In this document: positions 25,975 through 35,685 of the stretch, piece by piece
How positions within the stretch are numbered: position 1 is the first letter of the stretch
Layout: each line of letters begins with the position of its first letter
Assembly: GCF_015100395.1 (NCBI RefSeq)
Contig: NZ_AP022847.1
Location: forward strand, 1,509,501 to 1,573,500
DNA: 64,000 nucleotides
Source: Nitrosophilus alvini
Lineage (GTDB): Bacteria; Campylobacterota; Campylobacteria; Campylobacterales; Nitratiruptoraceae
Reading direction: 5' to 3'
The notes under the pieces: generated by a model
What the model was told of the DNA's origin: nothing
The model's database searches: none
Seen by the model: the letters and a program-made list of their open reading frames with translations, nothing else
Program-made: the position numbers and the translations under genes

Positions 25975-26190
25975 TCAGATATTAATTTTTTTTATAAGTT
26001 CTTGTAGCTTTTTTTCTGACTGGAAGCATTCGTAGTTTTTTTTGAGATAGGCTTCAAGAAGAGTTTTTACACTATTATTTCCTTCCAAATTGAACTCTTT
26101 TTCGAGCTCTTCCAGAAGTTTGCCGGCAAATGCATCATCAAGATTTATATCATATGTTTTACCGGCTATCGTCAAAGATATCTTTTTCAT
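25975..26190 (-). CDS. Small protein, possibly ZapA-like
   Basis: 71 residues. The start KKISLTIAGKTYDINLDD resembles the N-terminal strand-turn of ZapA-type FtsZ-associated proteins (I-x-G-K-x-Y), followed by helices. It overlaps the coiled-coil gene upstream by four bases (ATGA). In other proteobacteria a small coiled-coil gene precedes zapA, which supports but does not prove the call. No toxin-antitoxin motif was found. Confidence 0.55.
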   Translation of the reverse strand: MKKISLTIAGKTYDINLDDAFAGKLLEELEKEFNLEGNNSVKTLLEAYLKKNYECFQSEKKLQELIKKINI

Positions 26191-26417
26191 TGTCCGAGTA
26201 TCTGCTCTACTTTCGTTATTATCTCTTCAAGTTCGAGGTCTTTCATCGCAATCTCATCCTGAAGTTTCTGTATCTGCGCATCTTTTGCCTCATTTGAAGC
26301 TTTGCAAGTAACAAGCTCCTTTCTGAGCTGTTCATTTTCCTCTTTCAGACTCTCAAACTTTTTCAAAAGAGTATCTATTTTTTCGTTCAGTTTTTCAAGT
26401 ACACTGATATTTTCCAA
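26187..26417 (-). CDS. Small coiled-coil protein, ZapB-like
   Basis: 76 residues, almost entirely heptad coiled coil (residues 5-72: LEKLNEKIDTLLKK...LRKEL...IQKLQDEI), with one cysteine in the middle. No membrane segment. Size and composition fit ZapB/TIGR02449-type cell-division proteins. First gene of a two-gene unit with the ZapA-like protein and divergent from uvrB. Confidence 0.6.
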   Translation of the reverse strand: MENISVLEKLNEKIDTLLKKFESLKEENEQLRKELVTCKASNEAKDAQIQKLQDEIAMKDLELEEIITKVEQILGQ

Positions 26418-26520
26418 CTTCTAGCCTTTCTCGAAAATTTAGTTAAAAGATTGGAAGATTTTATTTCACCTCTTCACATCTTGGTTTTTAAGTTTCAAAT
26501 CTACTTCTAGTTTATAGATT

Positions 26521-26529
26521 CTGTTATAA
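26521..26529 (+). promoter_or_regulatory. Extended -10 box before uvrB
   Basis: CTGTTATAAT, a TGnTATAAT element, 32 bases before the uvrB TTG start. The rest of 26418-26520 is AT-rich and shows no further feature I can support. Confidence 0.5.
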
Positions 26530-26560
26530 TTCTATCAACTTTTTTATTAAAAGGCAAAGA

Positions 26561-28591
26561 TTGGCAAAGTTTGAACTTATCAGTGATTTCAGGCCTTCAG
26601 GCGACCAGCCCCAAGCTATAGAAAAGCTGACTCTGTCTATAAGGCAGGGGAACAGATATCAGACTCTTTTGGGGGTAACAGGCAGCGGAAAAACCTATAC
26701 GATGGCTAAAATCATAGAAAATCTTCAGATGCCAACCCTCATAATGACACATAACAAAACTCTTGCAGCTCAGCTATACAGTGAATTTAAATCATTTTTC
26801 CCAAAAAACCATGTTGAGTATTTCATAAGTTATTATGACTATTATCAACCCGAGGCCTATCTTCCAAGACAAGACCTCTTCATAGAAAAAGACAGCTCTA
26901 TAAACGAAGAGCTGGAGCGCCTCAGACTCAGTGCAACGGCAAGTCTTCTTGAATTCGACGACGTGATAGTTGTAGCTTCCGTATCCGCAAACTACGGTCT
27001 GGGAAACCCGACCGAATACAAAAAGATGGTGCAAAAATTTGAAGTAGGACACGAAATAAACCAAAGAGAGCTATTGCTAAGACTTGTAAGCATGGGTTAC
27101 AAAAGAAATGACGCATTTTTCGACAGGGGCGATTTCAGAGTAAGCGGCGATGTGGTTGATATCTATCCTGCATACAGCGAAGAAGAGGCAGTCAGGATAG
27201 AGTTTTTTGGCGACGAAATAGAGTCCATATACACATTTGACGTTCTTACAAACAAAAAAATAAAAGATCTCAAAAGTATCACCATATATGCCGCAAATCA
27301 GTTTATCGTTGGACAGGAGAGGCTTAGCGAAGCTATAAAATCGATAGAAAAAGAGCTTGAAAGCAGACTCGAAGAGTTTAAAAGAGAAGGGAAGCTTGTC
27401 GAATACCAAAGGCTTAAGCAAAGGACTGAATTCGACCTTGAAATGATGGAGACCACCGGAACCTGCAAAGGAATAGAGAACTACTCCAGACACCTAACCG
27501 GCAAAAAACCTGGTGAGACTCCCTACTCTTTGATAGACTATTTCGAGCAGATGGGCAGAGAGTACCTCATCATAGTAGATGAATCACATGTAAGCCTTCC
27601 GCAATTTAGAGGAATGTATGCAGGAGACAGAAGCAGAAAAGAGGTGCTGGTCGAATACGGTTTCAGACTGCCCAGTGCCCTTGACAACAGACCTCTGAAA
27701 TTTGAAGAGTTCATAAACAAAGCACCACATTATCTATTCGTATCGGCCACGCCAGCCCAGACGGAACTTGAACTGAGCAGCACAGTAGCTGAACAGATAA
27801 TTAGACCAACCGGTCTTCTCGATCCTGTCGTAGAGCTTTTACCTTCAAAATATCAGGTAGAGACTCTATATGATGAGATTAAAAAAGTGATAGAAAAAGA
27901 TGAAAAGGTGCTTGTTACAACACTTACAAAAAAGATGGCCGAAGAGCTTACGAAATACTACAGCGATCTAGGGCTAAAGGTAAGATATCTTCACTCCGAT
28001 ATAGACGCCATTGAGAGAAACCAGCTCATAAGAGGTCTTAGAACAGGAGAGTTTGACATACTAATAGGCATAAATCTCTTAAGGGAGGGCCTCGACCTGC
28101 CGGAAGTGAGTCTGATTGCAATACTAGATGCAGACAAAGAGGGATTTTTAAGAAGCGAAACGAGCCTTATACAGACAATGGGACGTGCTGCAAGAAATGT
28201 AAACGGAAGAGTTTTGATGTTTGCCGAAAAAATAGAAAAAAGAACGGTTGTAGAAGATCTTAAAATACTGGAAAAGGTAAAACCCTACATCACCGATTCG
28301 ATGTACAAAGCGATAAAAACCACTGTAAAAAGAAGAATAAAACAGAAAATATACAACGAAAAACACGGCATAACCCCAAAAACCGTCAAAAGAAGACTCG
28401 ATGAAAATCTAAAAACCGAAGATTTGGGTGTTCTTTACGAAAAAAGAAAAAAACTTGAAAAACTCCCCCGTGCCGAAAAAGAGAAAATCATAAAAGAACT
28501 AACAAAATTGATGCATGAAGCTGCCAAAAGATTAGAATTCGAAGAAGCGGCTAGACTAAGAGATGAGATAGCCAAAATCAGAAACATTTAA
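26561..28591 (+). CDS. uvrB: Excinuclease ABC subunit B
   Basis: Damage-verifying helicase-like subunit of nucleotide excision repair. 676 residues with Walker [11 protein letters not shown] near 40-49, the beta-hairpin region [12 protein letters not shown], the helicase motif [18 protein letters not shown], the RAARN motif and a C-terminal UVR domain ([21 protein letters not shown]) that binds UvrC. TTG start behind AAAGG. Full length. It is convergent with the Na/Pi transporter gene, with a 22-base gap. Confidence 0.98.
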   Translation: MAKFELISDFRPSGDQPQAIEKLTLSIRQGNRYQTLLGVTGSGKTYTMAKIIENLQMPTLIMTHNKTLAAQLYSEFKSFFPKNHVEYFISYYDYYQPEAYLPRQDLFIEKDSSINEELERLRLSATASLLEFDDVIVVASVSANYGLGNPTEYKKMVQKFEVGHEINQRELLLRLVSMGYKRNDAFFDRGDFRVSGDVVDIYPAYSEEEAVRIEFFGDEIESIYTFDVLTNKKIKDLKSITIYAANQFIVGQERLSEAIKSIEKELESRLEEFKREGKLVEYQRLKQRTEFDLEMMETTGTCKGIENYSRHLTGKKPGETPYSLIDYFEQMGREYLIIVDESHVSLPQFRGMYAGDRSRKEVLVEYGFRLPSALDNRPLKFEEFINKAPHYLFVSATPAQTELELSSTVAEQIIRPTGLLDPVVELLPSKYQVETLYDEIKKVIEKDEKVLVTTLTKKMAEELTKYYSDLGLKVRYLHSDIDAIERNQLIRGLRTGEFDILIGINLLREGLDLPEVSLIAILDADKEGFLRSETSLIQTMGRAARNVNGRVLMFAEKIEKRTVVEDLKILEKVKPYITDSMYKAIKTTVKRRIKQKIYNEKHGITPKTVKRRLDENLKTEDLGVLYEKRKKLEKLPRAEKEKIIKELTKLMHEAAKRLEFEEAARLRDEIAKIRNI

Positions 28592-28613
28592 CAAAATTTA
28601 GAAAATCTCTGTA

Positions 28614-30278
28614 TCACTCTTCAATTTCTTTTGCGGATATTGACATGAACAGTTGTTCTGCTGCTTCAATGAGAGCTTTTGATGAGAGATATATCGCTCT
28701 GTTTGCATTTAAAATGGTAGCCGCATCAGTTTCTGACAGAGAATATAGCTTGATATTTTGAGCGATTGTGTGCAGTGTTGTCTCATTATCACGGGCTATG
28801 CTTTGATATATTTTTCTGATTTTGTACTCTTTTTCGGCTTCGCCCTCCAAAACTCTGATAAAATTTCTAAATAATCTGATTATACGTTTTCTAAATTGGA
28901 TATACACCTCATATTCATATTCATTCAAGCTCATTGCAAACTCGTCTATATCGTATTTTATGTCTTTTAATGTTTTAGCTGCAAGCATTGTCTTTTCTAC
29001 CGCCAAGACAATTTTGTTCAACTTTTCCACTTCATCTGAAGCAAGTTCTTTGGCTTTAACCATATTTGCATATGAAAAAATTTTAATCTCTAGTTTTTTT
29101 AGATTTTTATAAAGCTTATAATAATCGATATCCAGAATATTTCTATTTGACTCAAGCACCTCTTTTGTATGTTTTTTGTGTATAAGTACGTCTGCAGGCC
29201 GAATATTTAGAAGGAAAAGACCAAATTCCAAAACATTTTTGAAAAGATGAAGAGATTCGTTTTTCAAAGCTTCAAGAGCAGCTTCAGGTATATCGGGTGG
29301 TACTTTATCTATATATTTTGTTACAGGCGACTCTCTTTTTGTAAACATTTTACCAAGCATAACAGCCAGCAAAGATGCAAAAGGAGCAAAAACCAGCACA
29401 CCCAATACGTTAAAAATGGTATGAAAAAGTGCTAAAGCAATTACAAGATCATTTTTCAGTCCCAAAACTTCGAGTATAAAATACCCCATTTTTCCAAGAA
29501 TCGCATAGGCAATTATTCCGGTTACCGCATTGAATATAAAATGAGCCGCCGCAACTCTTTTTTTATCTGCAGTTCCTCCGATACTTCCCAAAAGTGCCGT
29601 TACCGTAGTTCCAACATTGGCACCAATTACAAGAGATGCCGCCATCTCAAAAGTTATTATCCCAGAATACAAAGCGGTCAAAGCGATAGCTGTTGTTGCA
29701 GAACTTGACTGTATTAAAGCTGTAACTACAAAACCTATCAGTAAAAATATATAATTGCCGTAATGTATATAATCTTTAAGGTCGATATTTTCGGCAAGAG
29801 TCTGCATACTCTCTTTCATAAACCCCAGCCCCAGAAAAAGAACCCCAAGCCCAATGAGAACTTTGGCAAAAGCTGCTGTTTTTCTTTTGTCGCTGAAAAA
29901 TATCAACAAAAATCCGCCGGCTCCCGCCATCGGAAGAGCAAAAGAGGCAATATCTATCTTGAATCCGAAAAGCGCAACAAGCCATGCAGTTACCGTTGTA
30001 CCTATATTCGCCCCGAAAATTACTCCGATAGCGCTTTTCAGCGACATAAATCCGGCACCTACAAAAGAGAGAACTATAAGAGAGACAAGTGAGCTGCTTT
30101 GAAGAATGGCCGTAGCGGCAAAACCTGTAAATATCGACTTTGGCAATGTATCTGTAAAACTTCTTATAAATTTTTTGAAACTCCTGCCTGCAAGCTCTCT
30201 TAACCCTTCTTCAAGATAAAATACAGCAAAAAGAAATATCCCAAGCCCTGAAACAGCAGTTACGATACTGTTTGTCAA
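28614..30278 (-). CDS. Na/Pi-cotransporter II family protein with PhoU-like C-terminus
   Basis: 554 residues. The membrane part (1-310) contains the inverted-repeat QSSS motifs characteristic of NptA/YjbB transporters: ILQSSSLVSLI and LIQSSSATTAI. Residues about 340-550 are a helical PhoU-like cytoplasmic domain. Moves phosphate with sodium. TTG start at 30278, overlapping the carbonic anhydrase stop by four bases (TTGA). Polyphosphate kinase lies on the opposite strand beyond the carbonic anhydrase, so phosphate handling and polyphosphate storage are clustered. Confidence 0.92.
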   Translation of the reverse strand: MTNSIVTAVSGLGIFLFAVFYLEEGLRELAGRSFKKFIRSFTDTLPKSIFTGFAATAILQSSSLVSLIVLSFVGAGFMSLKSAIGVIFGANIGTTVTAWLVALFGFKIDIASFALPMAGAGGFLLIFFSDKRKTAAFAKVLIGLGVLFLGLGFMKESMQTLAENIDLKDYIHYGNYIFLLIGFVVTALIQSSSATTAIALTALYSGIITFEMAASLVIGANVGTTVTALLGSIGGTADKKRVAAAHFIFNAVTGIIAYAILGKMGYFILEVLGLKNDLVIALALFHTIFNVLGVLVFAPFASLLAVMLGKMFTKRESPVTKYIDKVPPDIPEAALEALKNESLHLFKNVLEFGLFLLNIRPADVLIHKKHTKEVLESNRNILDIDYYKLYKNLKKLEIKIFSYANMVKAKELASDEVEKLNKIVLAVEKTMLAAKTLKDIKYDIDEFAMSLNEYEYEVYIQFRKRIIRLFRNFIRVLEGEAEKEYKIRKIYQSIARDNETTLHTIAQNIKLYSLSETDAATILNANRAIYLSSKALIEAAEQLFMSISAKEIEE

Positions 30279-30931
30279 CTTTTTCCTTTTATCGCTTTCT
30301 CTATCGGCAGAAAATCTTTTGCCTCAATATCATAAAATTCTATATCGCCGCTCTCTATTTTATAATACCAGCCGTGAAGAAAAAGTTCTTCATTTTCAAC
30401 TCTTTTTTTCACACCAGGATATGTTAAAAGATTTTCAAGTTGTACAATGATAGAAAGTTTCTCAGTAAGCCTTAACAGTTCGTTTACATCGGAAATGGTA
30501 TCCACTGAAGAGAGAGCAGCATCTTTTGCCTTTTTGCCTATTTCAAGCCACTTTTTCGTATGTATAAGTTCAATATCATCTCCGATATCTTTGTAAAGAC
30601 TTTCACAAGCCCCACAATAGGAGTGACCGCACACAATAATATCTTCCACGTTCAATACACTTACAGCATACTCTATCGCAGACGCTGTAGCGTGATATTC
30701 AAAATCGGGTTTAAAAGGGGGGACAAAATTGCCGACATTTCTGACAACAAAAAGATCTCCCGGTTTTGAACCGGTTATAAGACTGGGTATAACTCTTGAA
30801 TCACTACATCCTATAAAAAGAATTTTCGGACTCTGGCCTTTCTTTACAAGCTCCATAAACATATCTTCATGTTTTTTGAAATAGAGTTTTTTAAAATCCT
30901 TGTGGTTCTTTATCAGTTTTGAAATATTCAT
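30275..30931 (-). CDS. Beta-class carbonic anhydrase
   Basis: 218 residues from the ATG at 30931, chosen because GGAGGTGATA, almost a perfect anti-16S match, lies just before it; the frame reaches 30994 without such a site. Zinc and active-site residues: Cys42 and Asp44 with Arg46 (CSDSR), His103 and Cys106 (CGHSYCGA). No signal peptide, so it is cytoplasmic, supplying bicarbonate or CO2 to carboxylating enzymes. Coupled to the Na/Pi transporter gene. Confidence 0.95.
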   Translation of the reverse strand: MNISKLIKNHKDFKKLYFKKHEDMFMELVKKGQSPKILFIGCSDSRVIPSLITGSKPGDLFVVRNVGNFVPPFKPDFEYHATASAIEYAVSVLNVEDIIVCGHSYCGACESLYKDIGDDIELIHTKKWLEIGKKAKDAALSSVDTISDVNELLRLTEKLSIIVQLENLLTYPGVKKRVENEELFLHGWYYKIESGDIEFYDIEAKDFLPIEKAIKGKS

Positions 30932-31048
30932 TATCACCTCCAAACTCTTTATTTGGTATATATCCCTAACCGATAGATATAAATGTTGCTTCATTTTAGC
31001 CTTATTTTGCTAAAATTTAAAAAATTTATGTTACAGCAGGGGTAAAAA

Positions 31049-33142
31049 ATGGTAAATCTTAAAGACCCGAAACTTTTTATAAACAGAGAACTTTCATGGC
31101 TGAGATTCAATACTAGAGTTTTGGAAGAGGCTCAAAACAGAAAAAATCCTCTTCTAGAGAGACTGAAATTTATCGCAATTTACGGAACAAACCTTGATGA
31201 ATTTTATATGATAAGAGTGGCGGGACTGAAAGAACTTTTCAAATCGAGAGTTATTGTAACGGGTCCTGACAAAATGTCGCCATTAAATCAGCTGAAAGCT
31301 ATAAGAAACTATCTGCATAAAGAGAAAATCACTGTACAGAACACTTTTTTTGAAATTGTACAGTCTCTTGAAAAAGAGGGTCTTAAACTGAAAAAATATG
31401 ACGAACTGGACGATAAAACAAAAAAAGAGGTAGATGAGTATTTCTATACAAATCTTTATCCTGTCATAATCCCCATTGCTGTTGACGCCACACATCCCTT
31501 TCCACACTTGAACAATCTCAGCTTCGCACTTGTAATCAAGCTTGCGGACCTTCAAAATGAAAACGAGATAAAATACGGTCTTGTAAGAATTCCTAGAGTT
31601 TTGCCCCGATTTATCGAAATAAAAAGTACCTACGTACCTATAGAGTCAGTTGTTCAAAAGCATATAGAAGATCTTTTCCCCGGATATAAGCTTATCTCAT
31701 CGGCACCCTTCAGGGTCACAAGAAATGCCGATATAACTATTGAAGAGGAAGAAGCAGACGACTTTATGGAGATATTGGAAGAGGGGCTAAGACTTAGGAG
31801 AAAAGGAGAGATAGTCAGACTTGAAATCGGAGCTGATGTGGACCAGGATCTTTTAAATTTTTTAAACTCTCACATCAAAGTATACAAAGATGACATATAC
31901 AGGTTTGACATGCCTCTTAATATGGGTAGCTTCTGGCAAATAGTATCAAACAAAGATTTTGCACATCTTCTTTTCGAACCATATACGCCCAAAATCCTGC
32001 CTCCTCTCGACAGCAAAGAGCCGATATTCAGCATAATCGAATCACAGGATATCCTTCTTTACCATCCATATGAAAGTTTTGATCCCGTGGTAAGATTTAT
32101 TGAAGAGGCTTCAAACGATCCCGACGTCCTGGCTATAAGAATGACACTATATAGAGTGGGTAAAGACTCTCCTGTGGTAAAAGCTCTTATAGAAGCTGCC
32201 GAAGCCGGTAAACAGGTGACGGCTATGGTAGAACTAAAAGCCAGATTTGACGAAGAGAACAATCTCATATGGGCAAAAGCTCTTGAAGATGCAGGAGCAC
32301 ATGTAATTTACGGGATACCCGGTTTCAAAGTTCATGCAAAGATCGCACAGGTCATAAAAAAAGAGAATGGCATAATAAAACAGTATTCCCATATAGCCAC
32401 AGGAAACTATAACCCTTCGACAGCTAGAATTTATACAGATGTGAGCTACTTTACAACAAGAAGAGATATTACAGATGATGCTACACGTTTTTTTCACTTT
32501 CTTACCGGATTTTCCAAAAAAGGAAAACTAAATACCCTTTATATGTCACCAACACAGATAAAACAGAAACTACTTAGCTTGATAGATGCGGAAACCAAGA
32601 AAAAAAGTGAAGGCCGCATAATCGCAAAAATGAACTCTCTTGTTGATCCCGATATCATAGTTGCTCTTTATAAAGCCTCAAGAGCGGGAGTCAAGATAGA
32701 CTTGATAGTAAGAGGCATATGCTGCCTCAGACCTAAAGTAAAAGATATAAGCCAAAATATCCGTGTAATATCTATAGTAGGAAAATATCTAGAACATGCC
32801 AGGATTTTCTACTTTAAACATTCGTCCCCAAAAATTTTTATTTCCAGTGCAGACTGGATGCCTAGGAATCTTGAAAGAAGAATAGAGTTAATGACACCGA
32901 TATATGAAAAAGAGCTCTCGGAAAAGCTCTATGAAATACTTAATCTTCAAATAAACGACAATGTTCTGGCCCGTGAACTACAGGAAAACGGTGAATATAT
33001 AAGATTAGATTCAAAAGGTCGTACACCTGTTAACTCTCAGCTTGTTATGGAAGAGTACACAAATATGCTTTATACATCAAATAAAAAAAGCAGTGTATCA
33101 AGAGCAAAGAAACTGGCAAGAAGACTTTTGAAGGAGAGCTGA
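31049..33142 (+). CDS. ppk1: Polyphosphate kinase
   Basis: Reversible synthesis of polyphosphate from ATP. 697 residues: N domain ([12 protein letters not shown] at 10-21), head domain, and two phospholipase-D-like catalytic domains. The phospho-acceptor histidine lies in KVHAKIAQV and the second catalytic histidine in [19 protein letters not shown] -10-like box lies about 35 bases upstream. Divergent from the beta-carbonic anhydrase. Followed by a hexamer repeat array and the gamma-carbonic anhydrase-like gene. Confidence 0.97.
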   Translation: MVNLKDPKLFINRELSWLRFNTRVLEEAQNRKNPLLERLKFIAIYGTNLDEFYMIRVAGLKELFKSRVIVTGPDKMSPLNQLKAIRNYLHKEKITVQNTFFEIVQSLEKEGLKLKKYDELDDKTKKEVDEYFYTNLYPVIIPIAVDATHPFPHLNNLSFALVIKLADLQNENEIKYGLVRIPRVLPRFIEIKSTYVPIESVVQKHIEDLFPGYKLISSAPFRVTRNADITIEEEEADDFMEILEEGLRLRRKGEIVRLEIGADVDQDLLNFLNSHIKVYKDDIYRFDMPLNMGSFWQIVSNKDFAHLLFEPYTPKILPPLDSKEPIFSIIESQDILLYHPYESFDPVVRFIEEASNDPDVLAIRMTLYRVGKDSPVVKALIEAAEAGKQVTAMVELKARFDEENNLIWAKALEDAGAHVIYGIPGFKVHAKIAQVIKKENGIIKQYSHIATGNYNPSTARIYTDVSYFTTRRDITDDATRFFHFLTGFSKKGKLNTLYMSPTQIKQKLLSLIDAETKKKSEGRIIAKMNSLVDPDIIVALYKASRAGVKIDLIVRGICCLRPKVKDISQNIRVISIVGKYLEHARIFYFKHSSPKIFISSADWMPRNLERRIELMTPIYEKELSEKLYEILNLQINDNVLARELQENGEYIRLDSKGRTPVNSQLVMEEYTNMLYTSNKKSSVSRAKKLARRLLKES

Positions 33143-33147
33143 TAGTA

Positions 33148-33231
33148 GTGTGGGTTGTTAATGTGAGTGTGGGTAAAAGATAAAATAGATATATAACACT
33201 CACACCCATACTAACACTAACACCCACACCA
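33148..33231. repeat. Hexamer array in two complementary halves between ppk1 and the gamma-carbonic anhydrase gene
   Basis: Left arm of GTGNNN-type units (33148-33174, for example GTGTGG, GTGAGT, GTGGGT), a spacer of about 21 bases, then six hexamers in perfect register on the right (33196-33231: ACACTC, ACACCC, ATACTA, ACACTA, ACACCC, ACACCA). The arms are imperfect complements and could form a long hairpin after ppk1. The left-arm unit is the same type as at the htpX end (4004-4033). Confidence 0.75.
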
Positions 33232-33243
33232 AAAAGGAAAAAC

Positions 33244-33780
33244 ATGCTTTTGCAATACAAAAACTGGTTTCCAAAAATTCAAAAAGATGTCTGGATAGCG
33301 CCCAACGCGACAATTGTCGGAAATGTAGAGATAGGCAAAGACTCTTCAGTATGGTTCGGTTGCGTAGTTAGAGGAGATGTCCACTATATAAAAATTGGAG
33401 AAAGAACAAATATTCAGGATCTCTCCATGATACATGTAACCCATTATAAAAAGCCTGATATGTGTGATGGAAATCCTACTATTATAGGAGATGACGTTAC
33501 AATTGGACACAGAGTCATGCTGCATGGATGCACTATTGAAAATGCCTGTCTTATAGGTATGAGCGTAACTATTCTTGACGGAGCGGTTATAGGAAAAGAG
33601 TCTATTGTAGGTGCGGGGAGCCTTGTTACCAGAAATAAAAAATTCCCCCCAAGAAGCCTTATCATGGGTAGCCCCGCAAAAGTAGTCAGAGAACTTACGG
33701 ACGAAGAGGTTGCCGAACTTTACAAATCTTCCCACAGATACGTTGAATTTAAAAACAACTATATAAATTTTATCAGATGA
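33244..33780 (+). CDS. Gamma-carbonic anhydrase family protein (left-handed beta-helix, YrdA/PaaY type)
   Basis: 178 residues with hexapeptide-repeat signature through residues 15-145 (IGKDSSVWFGCVVRGD, IGDDVTIGHRVMLHGC, IGMSVTILDGAVIGK). The three histidine zinc ligands of the family fit His61 region (MIHVTH), His84 (GHRVM) and His89 (LHGC). A short C-terminal helix closes the fold. Could be an active carbonic anhydrase or an acyltransferase-like maintenance protein; activity cannot be told from sequence. Confidence 0.88.
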   Translation: MLLQYKNWFPKIQKDVWIAPNATIVGNVEIGKDSSVWFGCVVRGDVHYIKIGERTNIQDLSMIHVTHYKKPDMCDGNPTIIGDDVTIGHRVMLHGCTIENACLIGMSVTILDGAVIGKESIVGAGSLVTRNKKFPPRSLIMGSPAKVVRELTDEEVAELYKSSHRYVEFKNNYINFIR

Positions 33781-33849
33781 TGATATTTTTCATAGAATAA
33801 CTTTTTTGCTAGAATATTAATATTTTTTATATCTTATTTTTATTTCAGT

Positions 33850-33862
33850 TTACGTTTTATAA
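33850..33862 (+). promoter_or_regulatory. Putative -10 box before the SQR-type gene
   Basis: TTTTATAATATTAC about 65 bases before the start at 33922 in a very AT-rich spacer (33781-33921). A second TATAAT-like stretch (GGAATATAATT) at about 33882-33892 is an alternative. Confidence 0.4.
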
Positions 33863-33921
33863 TATTACTTTAAAGATAAAAGGAATATAATTTTTTGATA
33901 TCAAAATAAAAAGGGGTATTA

Positions 33922-35388
33922 ATGGGTAGATTAGTAGTATTGGGTGCAGGTATCGCCGGACATACTGCTGCAACCTTCGCCAAAAAATGGCTTGGAGACC
34001 AGCATGAAGTTGTCGTTATCTCTCCAAACAGCAAATGGAACTGGATTCCTTCAAACATATGGGTAGGGGTGGGTTATATGAAACCCGACGATGTCATATT
34101 CGAACTGGCACCTGTATATGAAAAAGCAGGTATAGTGTTCAAACAGGCAAAAGCCCTTTCCATACATCCCGAAGGCGGAGAAGGTGAAGAAAAACCGTAT
34201 GTTACTATCGAATATACAGACCCTTCCAAAAAAGGGCAGAATGAAAAAGTTACATACGATTATCTTATTAATGCTACAGGACCGAAACTAAATTTTGCAG
34301 CAACAGAGGGACTCGGGCCTGACGGCGGAAATTCAGTATCTGTCTGTACATATCTGCATGCTGCAGAAGCGGCAAATGCCCTCAATATAGCAATCGAAAA
34401 GATGAAAAAGGGAGAGAAACAGAAGTTTCTAATAGGCGTGGGACACGGCATGTGTACATGCCAGGGAGCTGCATTTGAGTATATTTTCAATGTGGAACAC
34501 ACCCTCAGAGAAAAAGGTGTAAGAGACAAAGCTGAAATTACCTACATATCAAACGAATACGAGTTGGGTGACTTCGGTGTCGGCGGAATGCATATAAAAA
34601 GAGGCGGCTACATCACCAGCGGAAAGGTTTTTGCAGAATCACTTTTTACCGAAAGAGGCGTTCACTGGATAAAAAGGGCACATGTAAACAAAGTGGAAAA
34701 GGATAGAGTACATTATGAGACACTAGATGGCACTTTCCACGAAAAAGAGTTCGATTTTGCAATGCTAATTCCTCCTTTTGCTGGAGCCGGTCTGAAAGCG
34801 TATGACAAAGAGGGAAACGATATCACATCTGAAATGTTCAATCCCGGAGGCTTTATGTTTGTCGATGCAGACTATTCCAGTGCATCAAAACCGTATGAAG
34901 AGTGGAGTGTAAAAGACTGGCCAAAAACATACCAGACTCCAAAATACAAAAACATTTTTGCAGCAGGGATTGCCTTCGCACCTCCGCATCTGATAAGCAA
35001 ACCTATGAAAAGCCCGAACGGAACACCTATCAACCCCACACCTCCGAGAACAGGAATGCCATCGGGTATAATAGGAAAAGCTGTTGCGGCAAGCGTGGTT
35101 GATATGATGACAGGCAAAAGCGACAAACCTACCCACAAAGCATCAATGGGCGAGATGGGGGCAGCTTGTGTGGCAAGTGCGGGAGCAGGGTTTTTCAAAG
35201 GTACAGCTGCAGCAATGACAATGTACCCTGTAATTCCAGATTATGAAAAATATCCAAACTTCGGAAGAGACCTCAACTATACTTTCGGCGAATTGGGTCT
35301 AGCAGGGCACTGGATAAAACATATCCTGCATTACATGTTTATATACAAAGCAAAACTTAAACCGGGCTGGACACTCATACCGGAATAA
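33922..35388 (+). CDS. Sulfide:quinone oxidoreductase-type flavoprotein
   Basis: 488 residues. N-terminal FAD Rossmann motif VVLGAGIAGHTAA (5-17), the second flavin motif YLINATGPKL (114-123) and a GGFMFVDADY/NIFAAGIAFA segment that closes the FAD site. Candidate redox cysteines: Cys142 (SVCTY), Cys178 and Cys180 (MCTC), and Cys416 (AACVASAG). The C-terminus (about 450-480) carries an amphipathic, aromatic membrane-association helix pair. This is the architecture of SQR enzymes, which oxidise sulfide and reduce quinone; the SQR subtype is not assigned. Strong AAAAGGGG ribosome-binding site. A 48-codon gene follows 12 bases later. Confidence 0.88.
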   Translation: MGRLVVLGAGIAGHTAATFAKKWLGDQHEVVVISPNSKWNWIPSNIWVGVGYMKPDDVIFELAPVYEKAGIVFKQAKALSIHPEGGEGEEKPYVTIEYTDPSKKGQNEKVTYDYLINATGPKLNFAATEGLGPDGGNSVSVCTYLHAAEAANALNIAIEKMKKGEKQKFLIGVGHGMCTCQGAAFEYIFNVEHTLREKGVRDKAEITYISNEYELGDFGVGGMHIKRGGYITSGKVFAESLFTERGVHWIKRAHVNKVEKDRVHYETLDGTFHEKEFDFAMLIPPFAGAGLKAYDKEGNDITSEMFNPGGFMFVDADYSSASKPYEEWSVKDWPKTYQTPKYKNIFAAGIAFAPPHLISKPMKSPNGTPINPTPPRTGMPSGIIGKAVAASVVDMMTGKSDKPTHKASMGEMGAACVASAGAGFFKGTAAAMTMYPVIPDYEKYPNFGRDLNYTFGELGLAGHWIKHILHYMFIYKAKLKPGWTLIPE

Positions 35389-35400
35389 AAAGGAGAAAAG

Positions 35401-35547
35401 ATGAAAATAAAACCGTATACTCAATGGGACTATACCCCCGTACCCACTCCGATGACAAGATTTTTCAGAACGTGTGTTTTATGGCAGATAGTAAGATTTG
35501 CCGTTATAAATCTCAAAATGCTTGTTGTCGTCTCAAAAAGCCACTGA
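35401..35547 (+). CDS. 48-residue small protein downstream of the SQR-type gene
   Basis: ATG at 35401 preceded by AAAAGGAGAAAAG, the best ribosome-binding site in the region, and TGA at 35545-35547. The product starts MKIKPYTQWDYTPVPTP and has a hydrophobic helix in its second half (residues 24-45: CVLWQIVRFAVINLKMLVVV). It looks like a single-span or membrane-lying partner of the flavoprotein. It is followed by a GC-rich hairpin, so it is the last gene of the unit. Function unknown; I infer a role in anchoring or assembling the SQR-type enzyme. Confidence 0.8.
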   Translation: MKIKPYTQWDYTPVPTPMTRFFRTCVLWQIVRFAVINLKMLVVVSKSH

Positions 35548-35554
35548 AAAAAGC

Positions 35555-35578
35555 CGGCCGGGGAAAACTCCCCTGCCG
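35555..35578 (+). terminator. GC-rich hairpin after the SQR unit
   Basis: CGGC-C-GGGG pairs with CCCC-T-GCCG around AAAACT, with one internal mismatch. No T-run follows, so it may stabilise the 3' end or need Rho. Confidence 0.6.
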
Positions 35579-35645
35579 AACCGTAAACTTCAAAATACTC
35601 AATTTTCGGTACAATTCCGTTCCGAATCCAATTTCAAAAAAATTT

Positions 35646-35655
35646 CTGTTATAAT
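35646..35655 (+). promoter_or_regulatory. Extended -10 box before htrA
   Basis: CTGTTATAATC, a TGnTATAAT element about 33 bases before the htrA ATG, nearly identical to the one before uvrB. Confidence 0.5.
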
Positions 35656-35685
35656 CACAAAAACTGCACTCTAAGGGCGGAGATC

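Noticed and set aside
25975-26417. Toxin-antitoxin pair
   Set aside because: Size and overlap fit, but one protein is a pure coiled coil and the other has a ZapA-like start; no toxin motif seen.
33148-33231. Possible CRISPR-like array
   Set aside because: Units are only 6 bases without unique spacers, and the two halves are complementary; no cas genes in the window.
35424-35654. 76-codon open frame overlapping the small SQR-linked gene
   Set aside because: It is out of frame with the 48-codon gene, has no ribosome-binding site, and runs through the GC hairpin and the htrA promoter.
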